From Okapia johnstoni (lineage: Eukaryota; Chordata; Mammalia; Artiodactyla; Giraffidae): DNA of 64,000 nucleotides. The translations under genes were made by a program, and so were the position numbers. Location: assembly GCA_024291935.2 (NCBI GenBank), contig CM044310.1, positions 114,896,213-114,960,212 of the forward strand, in the 5' to 3' direction. The notes under the pieces were generated by a model. That model did not search any database. It saw nothing but the letters and a program-made list of their open reading frames with translations, and had not been told where the DNA came from. Position 1 is the stretch's first letter; every line of letters begins with the position of its first letter. Shown here piece after piece: positions 9,801-19,299 of this stretch.

Positions 9801-10748
9801 GGGTCTCCACCAGCCTCCGCTGGCCAGGGAAGTCCGCCCTCTCCTGACCTCTCCCGGCTTCGGGGACAGGTGGGTAGGGGAGCGGGGACAGCCTCTCCCT
9901 TGCCACCGAGAGGGCCAGCCGGGCACCACGGAGTTAACAGCCCAGCAGGCAGGGGACCTTTAACCCTTCCCTCCCCAAGACCCGCCCCCCCTTTCCCCCA
10001 GACAATGGCCCCTCCCCCTCCTTCCTCCTCTCCGACTGCAGAGAGGGCGGGCCCAGGCCAAAGAGATGCAGATAAAGGCACCAGGCCACCCTCGACCCCT
10101 CCCCGAAGTCCTGAAGTGACAGTCCCCTCTGCCCACACTCTCTCCAGCTGCAGTCCTCAAGGGGCTCCCGGGGACCCTGACCTGGAGAGGGTGGGGGGCT
10201 GGAAAACAGCTGTTGCCCCGGCCCGGAAAAGGCCGTGGGCTGCAGCTCGCGGACTGCAGTCCGATTCCAGGAGGGACTTCCCAGTCGGCCTCCCCCCACC
10301 CCCAGCCTCCCACTCCGTCTTCCTGCTTCTTGCAACACAAAGACCACACTGGCCACACCCTCCCCGTGGCCCGGCCGGCTTGCCACCTCCCCCGACTCGC
10401 TCCCCATTCCCGGGTTCCTCGGGGTCTCCCTTTTCCCAGCTCCCGGCATCTCGGGTGCGGGGCAGGCACTCACCGTCGGGTCGCGGGCCTCGGGGCCGGC
10501 TGCGGGGACCCCCAGGCCAGCGGGGGGGCCCCCAGGGCGGCTGTGACGGCGGGCGGGGCGGTGGGGGCGCAGAGGTAGGCGGCGGGCAGCAGGGCGGGGG
10601 CGGCGGGGGCAGCAGGCAGGCCGGGTTCGCAGAGGCCGCAGGACACCGCCGAGGGCACCAGGCGGCTGAGCGGGAAGGGGCGCGGGCCGTCGCGGGCCAG
10701 GCCCTCTACGGGCTCCGGGGAGCTGCCCTCCTGGCGTGCTCGGGCCAT
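6726..10748 (-). CDS. BBC3: BBC3 (PUMA), p53-induced BH3-only pro-apoptotic protein; frame interrupted
   Basis: PUMA binds anti-apoptotic BCL-2 proteins through its BH3 helix and releases BAX/BAK at the mitochondrial outer membrane. Coding exons, read on the minus strand: 10748-10474 (ATG, 275 nt), 9046-8855 (192 nt, BH3) and 6842-6726 (117 nt, C-terminus). All junctions are GT-AG. Exon 2 starts MARARQEGSSPEPVEGLARD, exon 3 holds LRRMADDLNALYERR, and exon 4 ends LYNLIMGLLPFPGGRGAPEV then EPN-stop, the hydrophobic mitochondrial tail. The three exons total 584 nt. Human PUMA is 193 residues and needs 582 nt, so two bases are extra. Aligning remembered human protein places one extra base in the G7C5 run at 10522-10533 and one in the C6 run at 8980-8985. 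As written, the ATG frame never reaches the BH3. Gene identity is certain; whether the breaks are real or consensus errors is open. Confidence 0.95.
7850..8150 (+). repeat. Old L1 3'-end relic
   Basis: Diverged L1-like wording 'cctaaatacccaccaatgag', 'gaatgcatactgtgtggcag' and 'aataatgaactaaagctcc', the usual end of mammalian L1 relics. Boundaries are approximate. Confidence 0.6.
8380..9010. promoter_or_regulatory. CpG island over BBC3 exon 3 and the adjoining intron
   Basis: Dense CpG with GC-box motifs (ggggcggggcc at about 8,400) and CCG runs near 8,470-8,497. It spans the BH3 exon and extends about 470 bases into the next intron. Because the intronic half also has a TATA-like box, this island may be a second, internal promoter and not simply a GC-rich exon. 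Confidence 0.6.
8538..8576 (+). promoter_or_regulatory. Candidate internal promoter: AP-1, MEF2/TATA-like and second AT box
   Basis: The plus strand has TGACTCA (AP-1 consensus) at 8538-8544, then CTATAAATAG, which fits both a TATA box and the MEF2 consensus YTAWWWWTAR exactly, then GATATATGAG about 15 bases later. All sit in a CpG island. If it acts as a TATA box on the plus strand it would fire antisense to BBC3 across the BH3 exon. No transcript is visible from sequence alone. Confidence 0.4.
8855..9046 (-). CDS. BBC3: BBC3 BH3-encoding exon
   Basis: The acceptor ttttcccag lies upstream (complement of 9047-9055) and the donor GCGG|gtgagt follows. The part after the C6 run encodes EEQWAREIGAQLRRMADDLN then ALYERR in the PUMA frame, including the BH3 signature LRRMADDLN. 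The part before the run encodes P-S-L-S-P-A-E-Q-H-L-E-S-P-V-P-S-A-P, also PUMA-like, but in another frame. The exon is 192 nt, one more than a frame-consistent PUMA exon needs. Confidence 0.93.
9271..9345. ncRNA. Degenerate counterpart of the mir-3190/mir-3191 locus
   Basis: The sequence TCTAGCCAGCTACCACCCCA at 9283-9302 differs at three positions from human miR-3190-5p as I remember it, and lies just upstream of the BBC3 BH3 exon, where the human sense/antisense miRNA pair sits. The other arm is not conserved: after ctggaag the sequence runs into gtgcttcctcttatcc and cannot fold back on the first arm. It is probably a non-functional relic. The match relies on recall. Confidence 0.35.
9353..9428 (-). 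repeat. Bov-A SINE tail fragment, antisense
   Basis: 'gttcgctcagtcgtgtccga' and 'gcgaccccatggaccgtggc' are the inverted tail of Bov-tA/Bov-A; the head is absent. It lies within a BBC3 intron. Confidence 0.8.
9455..9560 (+). repeat. MIR-type SINE relic
   Basis: 'gacagggaaactgaggctcc' followed by 'ccaaggtcacacaggga', the conserved MIR core phrase. Confidence 0.65.
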
Positions 10749-10763
10749 GGCGCTCCCTGGGGC
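10474..10763 (-). CDS. BBC3: BBC3 exon 2 with the PUMA start codon
   Basis: The acceptor ctctgccctgtcccgcag is followed by GCCCCAGGGAGCGCC, then ATG (complement of 10746-10748) in good context (GCCATGG). The product follows PUMA closely through P-T-A-P-P-A-V-T-A-A-L-G-A-P. At the G7C5 run (10522-10533 on plus) it then switches to the alternative frame that reads L-A-W-G-S-P-Q-P-A-P-R-P. That same wording occurs in the frame used by the human BBC3 alternative isoforms as I recall them. One base fewer in the run would restore P-R-W-P-G-G-P-R-S-R-P. Confidence 0.93.
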
Positions 10764-11079
10764 CTGCGGGACAGGGCAGAGGGGTGCGGTCAGCCGCGGG
10801 GCAGTGCAGGGGGAGCCCCACGAGGTGCCCACCCCACGCGGGGGACACGGGGCACCCCACTGCTGCCTGGATGGCTGGGGCAGCCCACCAGGGTCCACGA
10901 CACACAGAGCCATGATGGAGGGGGCTGTAGGTGTGTGAGATGGCCCCTCAAGACATCCCCCTCCCCGGGCTGACCCCAGGCCCAGCCAACCCAGAGAGCC
11001 TCCCCCGACCATGGTGATCGGCATACAGGAGGGACCAGGGATGAGGAGGCACAGGATAGTTCTCAACAGCAAGGACAGG

Positions 11080-11224
11080 GGCTCATGCAGGTCCCAGACT
11101 TGTGGGCCTGTCAGCTGTGTGTGTATAAGGGCTGACAGCCCCCGAACACAAACTCACCCAACCTGGGACTCACACAGGGCCTGGGCTGGCAGGGTTAACT
11201 TTAGGAACACAGCGATGGGCACGC

Positions 11225-11257
<33 letters not shown>

Positions 11258-12143
11258 TACACACACAGACACATACACGGAGGGCAGCCAGGCACTGCGA
11301 TTGCTCCCATAACAAACACCAGGACTCACACAGGACCAAGAGGGGGTGTATGTGGAGGGTGCACAACACACTCAGGGCTCACACAGGACTGGCCCGCCCG
11401 ACCTCCCACCGGGCCTTCTATTTGTACCCGCAAACACTGAGAAGGTCCCAGGACACACACACATACACACAGACCACGGAACAGCTATCCACACCCTGCA
11501 TGCTGGCTGGTACACCCCAGCCCCTCCATCTCATACACACAGATACACAAACTGTCAGGATCTCACCCACTGACCCGCTGTTAACATGCCCACAGAGCCA
11601 CAGAGACTGACAATGCGGCCCTCACAAGCACAGACGGAAACACACCAGCTAGGGCACCGTCACTTCTCAGGCACACGTGCCCCTCCCCGTAACGCACCCG
11701 CAATAGATAAGACCTACACCCCTCAGGACTCACACACATATCAACACAAAACAGACCTCCGTGGACACACAGGGACCCGTACAACTGCAACACACCCACT
11801 TGTCACCAACTCTCAGATCCCGGGACACATGGAAAGCAGGCACAAATGTCATCAGATCTAGATGAATCGCCACATGCCAGCAACAACACGGAAACGCAAC
11901 AGCAGACATCAGCCCACCCTCCTCCCCCAACCTCCAAACACTATTACCAACTGTCAGCCCTGGACACACGCGCGCACACACACTACAGCTAATCCCAGAC
12001 TGGCCTGGCAGGGCGCACACCTAAAGCACCCTCAGAAAACACTGGTCTCACGTGACTGACATAAACACTACACACACGCAGCCCACATGACACACATGAG
12101 CCAGCCGATCACAGAGACAAGCCCCTCAGACTCAACACACACA

Positions 12144-12218
<75 letters not shown>

Positions 12219-12690
12219 GCTCAGACACATCTCTGTACAAGAGCCAGCCAGCAGCACCTACTGACTGCTCTACTCAGACCCCACAGAGACCAGCTCCTCA
12301 ATTCCCAGACGCGGATGCCAGACACACAAGCCAAACACAGACTGAGACAACCCCCCCCACCACACACACACACACACACACACACGATGCAGAACTCACA
12401 CAGACACCTGGACAGAAAATAGACATCCGCAAACGCTGAGCTGAGCCAGATGCCCTGGAGATAGACACAGACACAGTCCACACAGACAAGACACACAAGC
12501 ACTCACAAAAACAGCCCGTTGGGCAAGACGCACACGTAAACACACAAACAGCTCACTCAGGCAACGCAGACACACACTATAGCGCACGCAGGCAACCCGG
12601 AGCCTCAGACTCACCCCCAAACAGCACACACAGACAACTCTTGGAGAGAACACACACAAGTACACCACACATCAGCAGGGCGCCCACCCC
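11080..12690. repeat. Degenerate CA-rich low-complexity domain
   Basis: For about 1.6 kb the plus strand is dominated by CACA, ACAGAC and CTCACAC words with little G-T content. No fixed unit length is evident, so it is not a simple tandem repeat. Pure cores occur at about 11,231-11,260, 12,143-12,216 and 12,361-12,386. Confidence 0.75.
12143..12216 (+). repeat. Compound (TC)n(AC)n microsatellite
   Basis: An uninterrupted CT run of about 36 bases passes directly into an uninterrupted CA run of about 36 bases. It lies within the first BBC3 intron. Confidence 0.9.
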
Positions 12691-13591
12691 TCAGGCGCGG
12701 CAGCATACACGGAGAACCCCCTCACACACACACAGGGGGACGGCGCCGCACACCCCGACGGGGCCACAGCCCCAACACGCCCCGGGACTGGCACAACCAC
12801 TCCCTGCAGACCCCAGCACCAACTCGGAGCCAGACACGCGCACACACCCAGGCGAGACACCTGCAGATCCACCACCCCGCACACGCGCGCTCCCACGGCG
12901 GGCCCAGACGCCCCCCTGCGCTGTCACAGTCCCCCCCACCCCACGCCGCCGCCGCCACGTGCGCCCGCCCCGCCCGCCAGGCGAGCGCGGGGCCAATAAC
13001 CGGCTGTTGCTGGGGCGCAGCCCCCGCCCGCAGGAGCCGCAGACTCCACGGCCCGCGAGCCGCCCCCTGTCGCCGCCCCCAGCGGGCGCGCGCCCCGGGG
13101 TGTGGCCGCCCCTCCACGCCGTTCCCCCCACCCCCACCCCCACCTCCCGCCCCTCCGGGACTGCAGGGGCCGGGGCGGTCCGGGGCGACTTACTTCCCCG
13201 GGGCCGCACTGGCCGCCAGGGGGCGCTGCCGAGCCCGCACCCCATTGTTTGTAAACAAACCCGCCAGACCGCGGAGGCACCTGCGCTCTTGGACCCTCAG
13301 TGCCTCCCGCCCAGGGACCCCAGCCTCGTGGAGGGTGGGGAGGGCAGGGAGAGAGGGGAGCCCGGTGTGGGGACGCAGCGCGCCCTCCCCCCGCACTGTC
13401 TCTCCGAGAGCACTCCCGCCACCTCCTCCAGGGAGCCCACCCGGCCTGGCCAATCGCGGCTGGCGGGGATTCGGGGTGCGCACACTCACCCCGGGGGCAT
13501 GAACTCGCCGGAGGGGATGGTGATGGGGGGCGGGCGGCTTCCTTCAGGAGGGCGCGCCCGCCGAGCGCCGCTCGCTGCGGCTGCTGCCGCT

Positions 13592-13659
13592 CTAACTGCA
13601 GTGGCTGTTGCTGTTGCTGCCGCAGCTGCTCCTCGAACCGCAGGCGCGTCCGCGTCCTG

Positions 13660-13707
<48 letters not shown>

Positions 13708-13741
13708 GCTGCTGCCGCCGCCGCCAGGCGCCCGCTCGCAT
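13592..13741 (-). CDS. Upstream ORF in BBC3 5' UTR encoding a polyglutamine peptide
   Basis: ATG at 13741-13739 (minus) opens a 49-codon frame beginning MRAGAWRRRQQR, followed by 14 glutamines from the CAG tract and then an R/G/S-rich end with a stop at 13594-13592. If the start site is as inferred, this ATG lies only a few nucleotides from the cap and could be skipped. Translation is not shown; its interest is as a possible translational control element. Confidence 0.3.
13663..13701 (-). repeat. (CAG)13 trinucleotide tract in BBC3 5' UTR
   Basis: Thirteen uninterrupted GCT units on the plus strand (CAG-type on the transcript), then GTT, GCC, GCT, GCT and GCC units. Such pure tracts tend to vary in length. 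Confidence 0.95.
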
Positions 13742-13888
13742 GTGGCTCGCGCCGCGTCTCAGGCCGCCCGGCGGATCCAGGGCCCGCTTGGCGGCCGCCC
13801 CGCCCCGCCCCGCCCCGCCCCCGCCTGGCGGGTCCCACGCCCCGCCCCCGAGTGACGCCACGGCCCGGCCCCCCCGCCCGCCCGCCGC

Positions 13889-13908
13889 GGACAAGTCGGG
13901 ACTTGCAG
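13889..13908 (-). promoter_or_regulatory. BBC3: p53 response element of the BBC3 promoter (BS2)
   Basis: The plus strand GGACAAGTCGGGACTTGCAG reads on the minus strand CTGCAAGTCCCGACTTGTCC: two RRRCWWGYYY-type half sites with no spacer. It differs from the well-known human PUMA BS2 (as I recall it) at one position only, in the less constrained middle. This explains p53 induction of the gene. Confidence 0.9.
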
Positions 13909-13959
13909 GAGCGCGCCGCGCCCCCTACCTCGGCGCGGGGGTTTCCCTGCAGCCGGGGG

Positions 13960-13983
13960 CGGGGCAAGGCTTGGGCCTGGGAG
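13960..13983 (-). promoter_or_regulatory. BBC3: Candidate second p53 half-site region (BS1 position)
   Basis: Plus-strand GGGCAAGGCTTGGGCCTGGG lies about 75 bases beyond the main p53 element, close to where human BS1 lies, and shares the CAAG-GC...TGGGC composition. The match to the p53 consensus is poor (GCT in place of YYY), so function is uncertain. Confidence 0.3.
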
Positions 13984-14029
13984 CGGAGGCGCGCCGATCG
14001 GCCATCCAGACGGGCGGGACAGCTGGACC

Positions 14030-14478
14030 CACACGCACTGACACACTGACACACTGACTGGGACCCACAGACACACACCCCGAGACGTGTATGCAGGCTG
14101 ACCGCCTGGAGCTCCAAGGTACACAAAATCACGTGCTGTCAGGGCCACGGGGCCAAGCCCACTTGCAGACACGCCAGATACACTCCCCGGACAGGGGCGT
14201 GGACGCACAAACTCACGCACTGTCAGGGCACTCACCCATTCAGGCACAAATACATACGTAACATGACTTCCTAACAGTCTCACTGGGACGCAGTGTCACA
14301 GACACAGAAGTTCCACAAACAGCCGCACTGCTGAGCACACCTAGGCTCACAAACCCATCATGTTCACAAGCTCTGTTCAGGTACCCACAACACACACACA
14401 CACACACACAGTGGTGGACCCTCACAGACACCTGCTAAGAGCTTGTCAGCAAACAGAAACTTCCTGATAGGCAGAGCA

Positions 14479-14514
<36 letters not shown>

Positions 14515-14710
14515 CACCTGTCATTGGGACACCTGGACACACTGCTTGATCTAGTGTGTAGAAACACCTACAGGGACACAACCCCAGCAGCTCACACACA
14601 AACACACCGCCAGCAACTCATAGCTGACACATGAATACCGTCAGAAATTGACCCTCCCAGATACAGATCAAGTCAGACATAAAAAGACGGACTCCCCCAA
14701 CAGACAGTCA
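14030..14710. repeat. Second CA-rich low-complexity domain, upstream of BBC3
   Basis: Irregular CACA/ACAGAC-rich sequence, of the same character as the BBC3 first intron, broken only by the promoter CpG island. Pure CA cores occur at about 14,389-14,410 and 14,481-14,512. Confidence 0.75.
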
Positions 14711-15298
14711 CAAAGTCACACCTGTGACAGGTTCCTGCTAACTGGCCCACTGCTGGGACACGCTCCGGAAGCGTGTGCACCTGTCCGCACTCACCACGAA
14801 TCTGGTGGGGGACCCAGGGGGAGAAGAAAGCCCCGGGCAGCTGGCACGGGACATGCCCGGGCAGCCTCTGCAGTGGCTCTCACCCGGGGTTTTCTGCCTT
14901 TCAGTTCCCTTTCCTTTCTCAGTCTCCCTTCGTCACTCCTTCCCCCACTCTGATGTGGTGACTCGAGGTGGTGTCTAAAGGCTCTGGGGCTCTGTCTCCC
15001 CTGCACGGTCCATTCCCTTTACATCACACCCCAAACCCCATGGTGTCATCAGAGGGTAAGTGGCTTCTGAGTGCCCAGCAGAGGGGGGCTTGTCCAGGAT
15101 CTCAAGCTTGGCCAGATGGTTCGATTTCCCAAGAGCAGAGAATGCAGGTCTCACGTGTGATCTCCCTCCTTCAAATACTAGGGACCAGTTCACCCTCCCT
15201 CTCTGGTTTCCTTTCCTTCCTTCCTTCAATCATTCATTCATTGACCTTTCTTTCCTTCCTTTCTCTCATCCAGTGTTTCTCATTTTACTTTTTTTTTT

Positions 15299-15441
15299 TC
15301 AATTTATTTTTATTTATTTATTTTGGCTGTGCCACCCGGCTTGTGGGATCTTAGTTCCCTGACCAGGGATTGGACCCGGGTCCTTGGCAGTGAAAACAGT
15401 GTAGTCCTAACCACTGGACCAGATCATCAGGGAATTCCCCT
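15299..15441 (-). repeat. CHR-type SINE, antisense
   Basis: T-rich start, then 'ttttggctgtgccacccggc', 'ttccctgaccagggattgga' and the inverted head 'cagggaattcccc'. Confidence 0.85.
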
Positions 15442-15534
15442 TCCAAACTGTGGGTCATGACCCATGTGTGTGAAGCATATATTGTGAAATCACTGGTGTG
15501 GATCTTATTCTGAGTTCACTGAGATGTATTTACA

Positions 15535-15655
15535 TACCATAACATTTACTCTTTTTACTTGTATACTATGGGGAGTTGGGACAAATGGACACTGTTGTAC
15601 ATCACCACATCCAGATTTGGACCCTCTCTATCGCCCTCATTCTCTTGTGCCCCCC
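15535..15655 (+). repeat. Old L1-type 3' relic
   Basis: 'accataacatttactctttt' and 'ggacactgttgtacatcacc' resemble the L1 relic wording also seen near 52,150 and 55,940. Confidence 0.5.
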
Positions 15656-15661
15656 TTTTTT

Positions 15662-15878
15662 ATTTTTTGATATTTTATTTATGCATTTATTTGGCTGTGT
15701 AAGGTCTTAGTTGCAGCACACAGAATCTTTGATCGTCCTTTGTTGTGGCATGTGGGTTGCTGAGGCAAACTCTTAGTTGCCACATGTGGGATCTAGTTCC
15801 CTGACCAAGGGTCAAATCCAGGTCCCCTGCATTGGGAGCACAGAGTCTTAGCCACTGAACCACCAGGGAAATCCCCCC
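15662..15878 (-). repeat. CHR-type SINE, antisense, near full length
   Basis: 'atttatttggctgtgtaagg', 'gtgggatctagttccctgac' and the inverted head 'ccaccagggaaatcccc'. Confidence 0.85.
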
Positions 15879-16216
15879 TTGTGCCACTTTATAGTCAATC
15901 CCTTCTGCCTGCAACTTTAGTGGCTCTTGACCAGACTCAAAAAACAAAACAAAACAAAATAATATCATTTAAAAAATGTTGAAGTCAAAGGAAAATACTG
16001 TTTTTGTGAAAATTTTATTATAGCGGTTACATACCAAGCCACAAAGAAAATGGATGTATTGCTGCCTATACATCGAATTTAAAGGCGTTTTAGAAATGCT
16101 GCTTTAGACATTTATTAAATGAGATCATGCGTGGAAGTCAGTGAGTACAGTGTCTCATATGTATGTGCATGTGTATATGCTCACATGTATAGGCGCCTAA
16201 TAAATGTTAACTCCAG

Positions 16217-16447
16217 AGAGGTTTGCAGGTGATGCTAGTGGTAAAGAATCCACCTGCCAATGCAGGTGATGTAAGAGACATGGGTTTGATCCCTGGGTTG
16301 GGAAGGTCCCCTGGAGGAGGGCATGGAAACCCACCCCAGTGTTCTTGCCTGGAGAATCTCATGGAGGGAAGAGCCTGGCAGGCTATAGTCCACAGATTCA
16401 CAAAGAATCAGACACGACTGAAGTGACTTAGCATGTGTGCACACACA
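16217..16447 (+). repeat. Bov-tA SINE, full length
   Basis: Head 'gatgctagtggtaaagaatc', tRNA-like box 'gggtttgatccctgggttgg', body 'cctggagaatctcatgg' and tail 'cagacacgactgaagtga'. Confidence 0.92.
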
Positions 16448-16928
16448 CTCTATCACTAGTATAACTAATTATTGTCAATTTTGCTCTGGACCTGGCAGTG
16501 ATGCAATCGGGAGACAGGCTCATGGACCAGCCTGTACTTCTTATCCACTGGCCAGTGCCCTAAAGCTGCCTAGTCTAGGACTGGACACCAGGAGGTCAGA
16601 TGTGCTGGAATGTTCTTCTGAGAAGAAAATGAGGGTGAAGGAATCTGGCTTGGTGAGTAAGGGTGGGAGAGGAGGAGAAGGCCAAGAATCTACCAGACCA
16701 CAAGCAGTGGCACCAGTCAGGACCCTTCCTACAATTGAGTCCAGATCCTGTTCCAAATTCTGGCATCCTCTCACCCACCAGACCAGGGGTCTCAAACTCA
16801 AGACCATCCTGAAATAAATGAGAGAAATGAGTCCAGTGTAAGACAACAGGGCATGGTGGGGACTGTGGCTAAGTGGAAAAAGTATGTGTCTTCTGGAGGC
16901 CTGCAAAGTCAAACTTAGAAACTATATG

Positions 16929-17291
16929 AGCAGGCTTGCCTGGTGGTCCAGTGGTTAAGAATCTGTTTTGCAATGCAGGGGACACTGGTTCGATTCCTTG
17001 TCTGGGAAGATCCCACATGCTGCGGGGCAACTAAGCCTGTGTGCCACAACTACTGAGGTTGTGCCCTAGAGCCTTGGAGCCGCAACTACTGCAGCTCACC
17101 CGCATAGAGCCTGTGCTATGCAACAAGAGAAGCCACTGTAATGAGAAGCCTGAGCACTGCAACCAGTAGCTCCTCCTGCTCACCCTGACTGGAGAAAGTC
17201 TGTACAGCAACAAAGACCCAGCACAGCCAGAAATAAATAACTAAATAAATTTTAAAAACCCTGTGTGGGCAAAAAAAAAAAAAAAAAAAAG
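16929..17291 (+). repeat. CHR-type (long form) SINE with poly(A)
   Basis: Complete element from 'cttgcctggtggtccagtgg' through 'gagaagccactgtaatgaga' and 'cagcaacaaagacccagcac', ending in a pure A run of about 21 bases at 17,270-17,290. Confidence 0.9.
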
Positions 17292-17714
17292 TTTGTGACT
17301 GGCTAAAGGGCTGCCTTTTTGAGACCCACATCCTAGGGGCCCAAGGAAGGATAAACCCCAACCTCCTTCTTCCAGACTAAATTCCCCTCCCCTCCCTACA
17401 CCACCCCAGCAGGTCTCCTGAGGGACCCAGGGACTCCCTCCTCTAATTTTCTGAAGAACCATTCCCTCCAACCCTGCCTCTGATCCCTGCTCCCCTGGAG
17501 AGGGGACAGAGGGTTATGAAGCTCTGAGGGGTCACCAATCATTTGACAGAGGACGAGCAACAGAGGCAAATAGAGATACAAACAAAGACAGGAAGACTCA
17601 GACCAGGGGAGTGGAGGGAGTCAGAAAGAGGGAGGGAGAGACCAGGTGGAGAGAAAATAAGGCGTCAGGGATGGGTTTGGCTGAGGGTGGGGGAGGTCAG
17701 GCTTGGCAGAGAGC

Positions 17715-17840
17715 AAAGTTTTGCTTTTTGGGCCCAGTGGCATGCAGGATCTTATCTTAGCTCCCAGATCAGGGATGGAACCCGTGCCCTCTGCGGTGGA
17801 GGCACAGAGTTCTAACCACTGGACCGCCAGGGAAGTCCTT
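17715..17840 (-). repeat. CHR-type SINE fragment, antisense
   Basis: 'agctcccagatcagggatgg' and 'ctaaccactggaccgccagg' then the inverted head 'gaagtcc'. Confidence 0.85.
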
Positions 17841-18049
17841 AGAGCAGTCTGTTAATCTCCTCTCTACTGACTGTGAGGTCAGAGGAGTCTTTGTTATGTT
17901 ATGGGGACTGTCTGGTGCTTTGTAGGATATTTAGCATTCACCCTGACCTCTATACCCTGGAGGCCAGTAGCGGCTCCTTCCTTTGTGATAATCAAAAATG
18001 TCTGCCAAAAAAAAAAAAAGTCTGTAAACACTGCTTAATATCACCCACA

Positions 18050-18270
18050 TGCATGCTAAGTTGCTTTAGCCGTGTCCGACTCTTTGCAACCCTATGGACT
18101 GTAGCCTGCCAGGCTCTTCTGTCCATGGGATTCTCCAGGCATGAATACTGAAGTGGGTTGCCATGCCCTCCTCCAGGGGATCTTCCCAACCCAGGGATTG
18201 AACCCTCGTCTCTTACATCTCCTTCACTGACAGGCAGGTTCTTTACTACCACTCATGCCACATGGGAATC
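18050..18270 (-). repeat. Bov-tA SINE, antisense, full length
   Basis: Inverted tail 'gccgtgtccgactctttgca', body 'gtccatgggattctccaggc' and inverted head ending 'atgccacatgggaatc'. Confidence 0.92.
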
Positions 18271-18756
18271 ACCTGGGGGAGGCAAAAATCACCCCAGGTT
18301 GAGAACCACTGGTTAAAAGCAAGTCACCAGGATCTCCATAACTGAGGCCCATTCCCCCCCCCCCCCAAGAATGCACAGAATCTCACCCACGAGCTGGTTC
18401 TCTGTGGACTTGATGGCCTGACCTAGAATCCCCAGCTCTGCCACCTTCAGGCTGTGTGACCTTGGGCAAGTGGTCCCATCTCTGTTCCTTGATTAATTTC
18501 CTCACCTGTGAGTTGGGACAACACAGGTCCCTACCTCAGAGGATTCTTCCGAGTAAAAAGGTCGGTAAAAATAAAGCACTGGGCTCTAATGGGTCCTTCA
18601 TACATCATTTCTCTGACCTGTGTGGGGGAGCTATTGATTCTCTGAAAATCCAGACAAGGTCTTCCAGCTAAGACCCTCAGGTTGGGGCAGGGCTTTCAAG
18701 TCCGGCCTGTGGGCCAGCCATTAGTGTGTTTCACTGGCTGGCACAGTTTCTCATTT

Positions 18757-18897
18757 TGAATGTTTTATTTATTTATTCGGCTGCACTGGGTCTTTAGTTG
18801 TAGCATGTGAGATCTAGCACCCGGACCAGGGATCGAACCCAAGCCTCCTGCTTTGGGAGTGCAGAGTCTTAGCCACTGAGCCACCAGGGAAGTCCCT
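18757..18897 (-). repeat. CHR-type SINE, antisense
   Basis: 'atttatttattcggctgcac', 'cggaccagggatcgaaccca' and 'ccaccagggaagtccctc'. Confidence 0.88.
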
Positions 18898-19299
18898 CAT
18901 TTGGACTATTAATGCCTCTCAAAGGGACAGTCAACACAGTGAAGATATACAGCATCCAGATCTTGGAGCCAGGATGCCTAGGTTTAAACGATGACCTTGA
19001 GGAAGTAGCTTCCTCCTTCTGAGCCTCAGTTTCCCCACGGGTACAAAGACGATCGCCATAGTACCCCAACTTCAATATGAAGATTAATAAATGAGTTCCT
19101 CCGATTTGTAACGCAGATAGGACAGTATCCTATCGGGCAGCGCTGGGCTCCATGTGAAGTGCCGGGTGAAGAAAAACAACGTCCCAGCTAGTTTACTGAG
19201 GACCCGCAACCTGCCCCGGTATCTTGAATGCCGTTCCGGGGAAGTAGATTTCTCAGCACCGGAGAAGGAGTTGGGAAGGACTTAACTTTTCAGAGCAGG

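Larger units (their letters stand above)
9047..10473 (-). other. BBC3: BBC3 intron between ATG exon and BH3 exon
   Basis: Donor CGACG|gtgagtg and acceptor ttttcccag. It holds the mir-3190-like segment, a Bov-A fragment and a MIR relic. Long open frames on both strands (for example about 9,870-10,905) follow from G/C richness and have no recognisable domain. Confidence 0.85.
10764..13491 (-). other. BBC3: BBC3 first intron, CA-rich on the plus strand
   Basis: This intron runs from exon 1 (donor GGG|gtgagtg, complement ending at 13491) to exon 2. From about 11,080 to 12,690 it is a degenerate CA-rich tract (TG-rich on the transcript strand) with several pure microsatellites. A second plausible donor, GGGGAA|gtaagtc, at about 13,190-13,196 could end an alternative first exon. 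Confidence 0.7.
13492..13757 (-). other. BBC3: BBC3 exon 1 (5' UTR) with a CAG tract and upstream ORF
   Basis: The 3' end is the donor CCCCGGG|gtgagtg. The 5' end is inferred: the minus-strand words GCGGCGCGAGCCACATGCGA near 13,736-13,755 match the start of human PUMA mRNA as I recall it and lie about 140 bases from the p53 element, the spacing reported for human PUMA. The exon holds 13 uninterrupted CAG units and an ATG at 13741-13739. Confidence 0.65.
12900..14000. promoter_or_regulatory. BBC3: BBC3 promoter CpG island
   Basis: Very dense CpG across about 1.1 kb, with GC-boxes (ccgccccgccccgccccgcc at about 13,799-13,818). It contains the p53 element at 13889-13908, the inferred start site near 13,745-13,757 and exon 1. 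Confidence 0.85.
14711..19250. other. Intergenic region upstream of BBC3, SINE-rich
   Basis: No gene is supported. The recognisable content is the SINEs and L1 relics listed separately between 15,299 and 18,897. The unassigned remainder has no coding signature. Confidence 0.65.

Noticed and set aside
9870..10973. Plus-strand 367-codon frame across BBC3 exon 2
   Set aside because: It is the antisense shadow of the G/C-rich PUMA exon and flanks; low-complexity P/R/G composition.
13190..13196. Alternative first-exon donor for BBC3 (GGGGAA|gtaagtc)
   Set aside because: A good splice site, but I cannot define the exon attached to it; kept only as a note in the intron entry.
12641..14132. Two ~400-codon open frames on opposite strands over the BBC3 promoter island
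   Set aside because: They arise from G/C-rich, stop-poor sequence and CA-rich low complexity, overlap each other and the 5' UTR exon, and show no domain or conserved wording.
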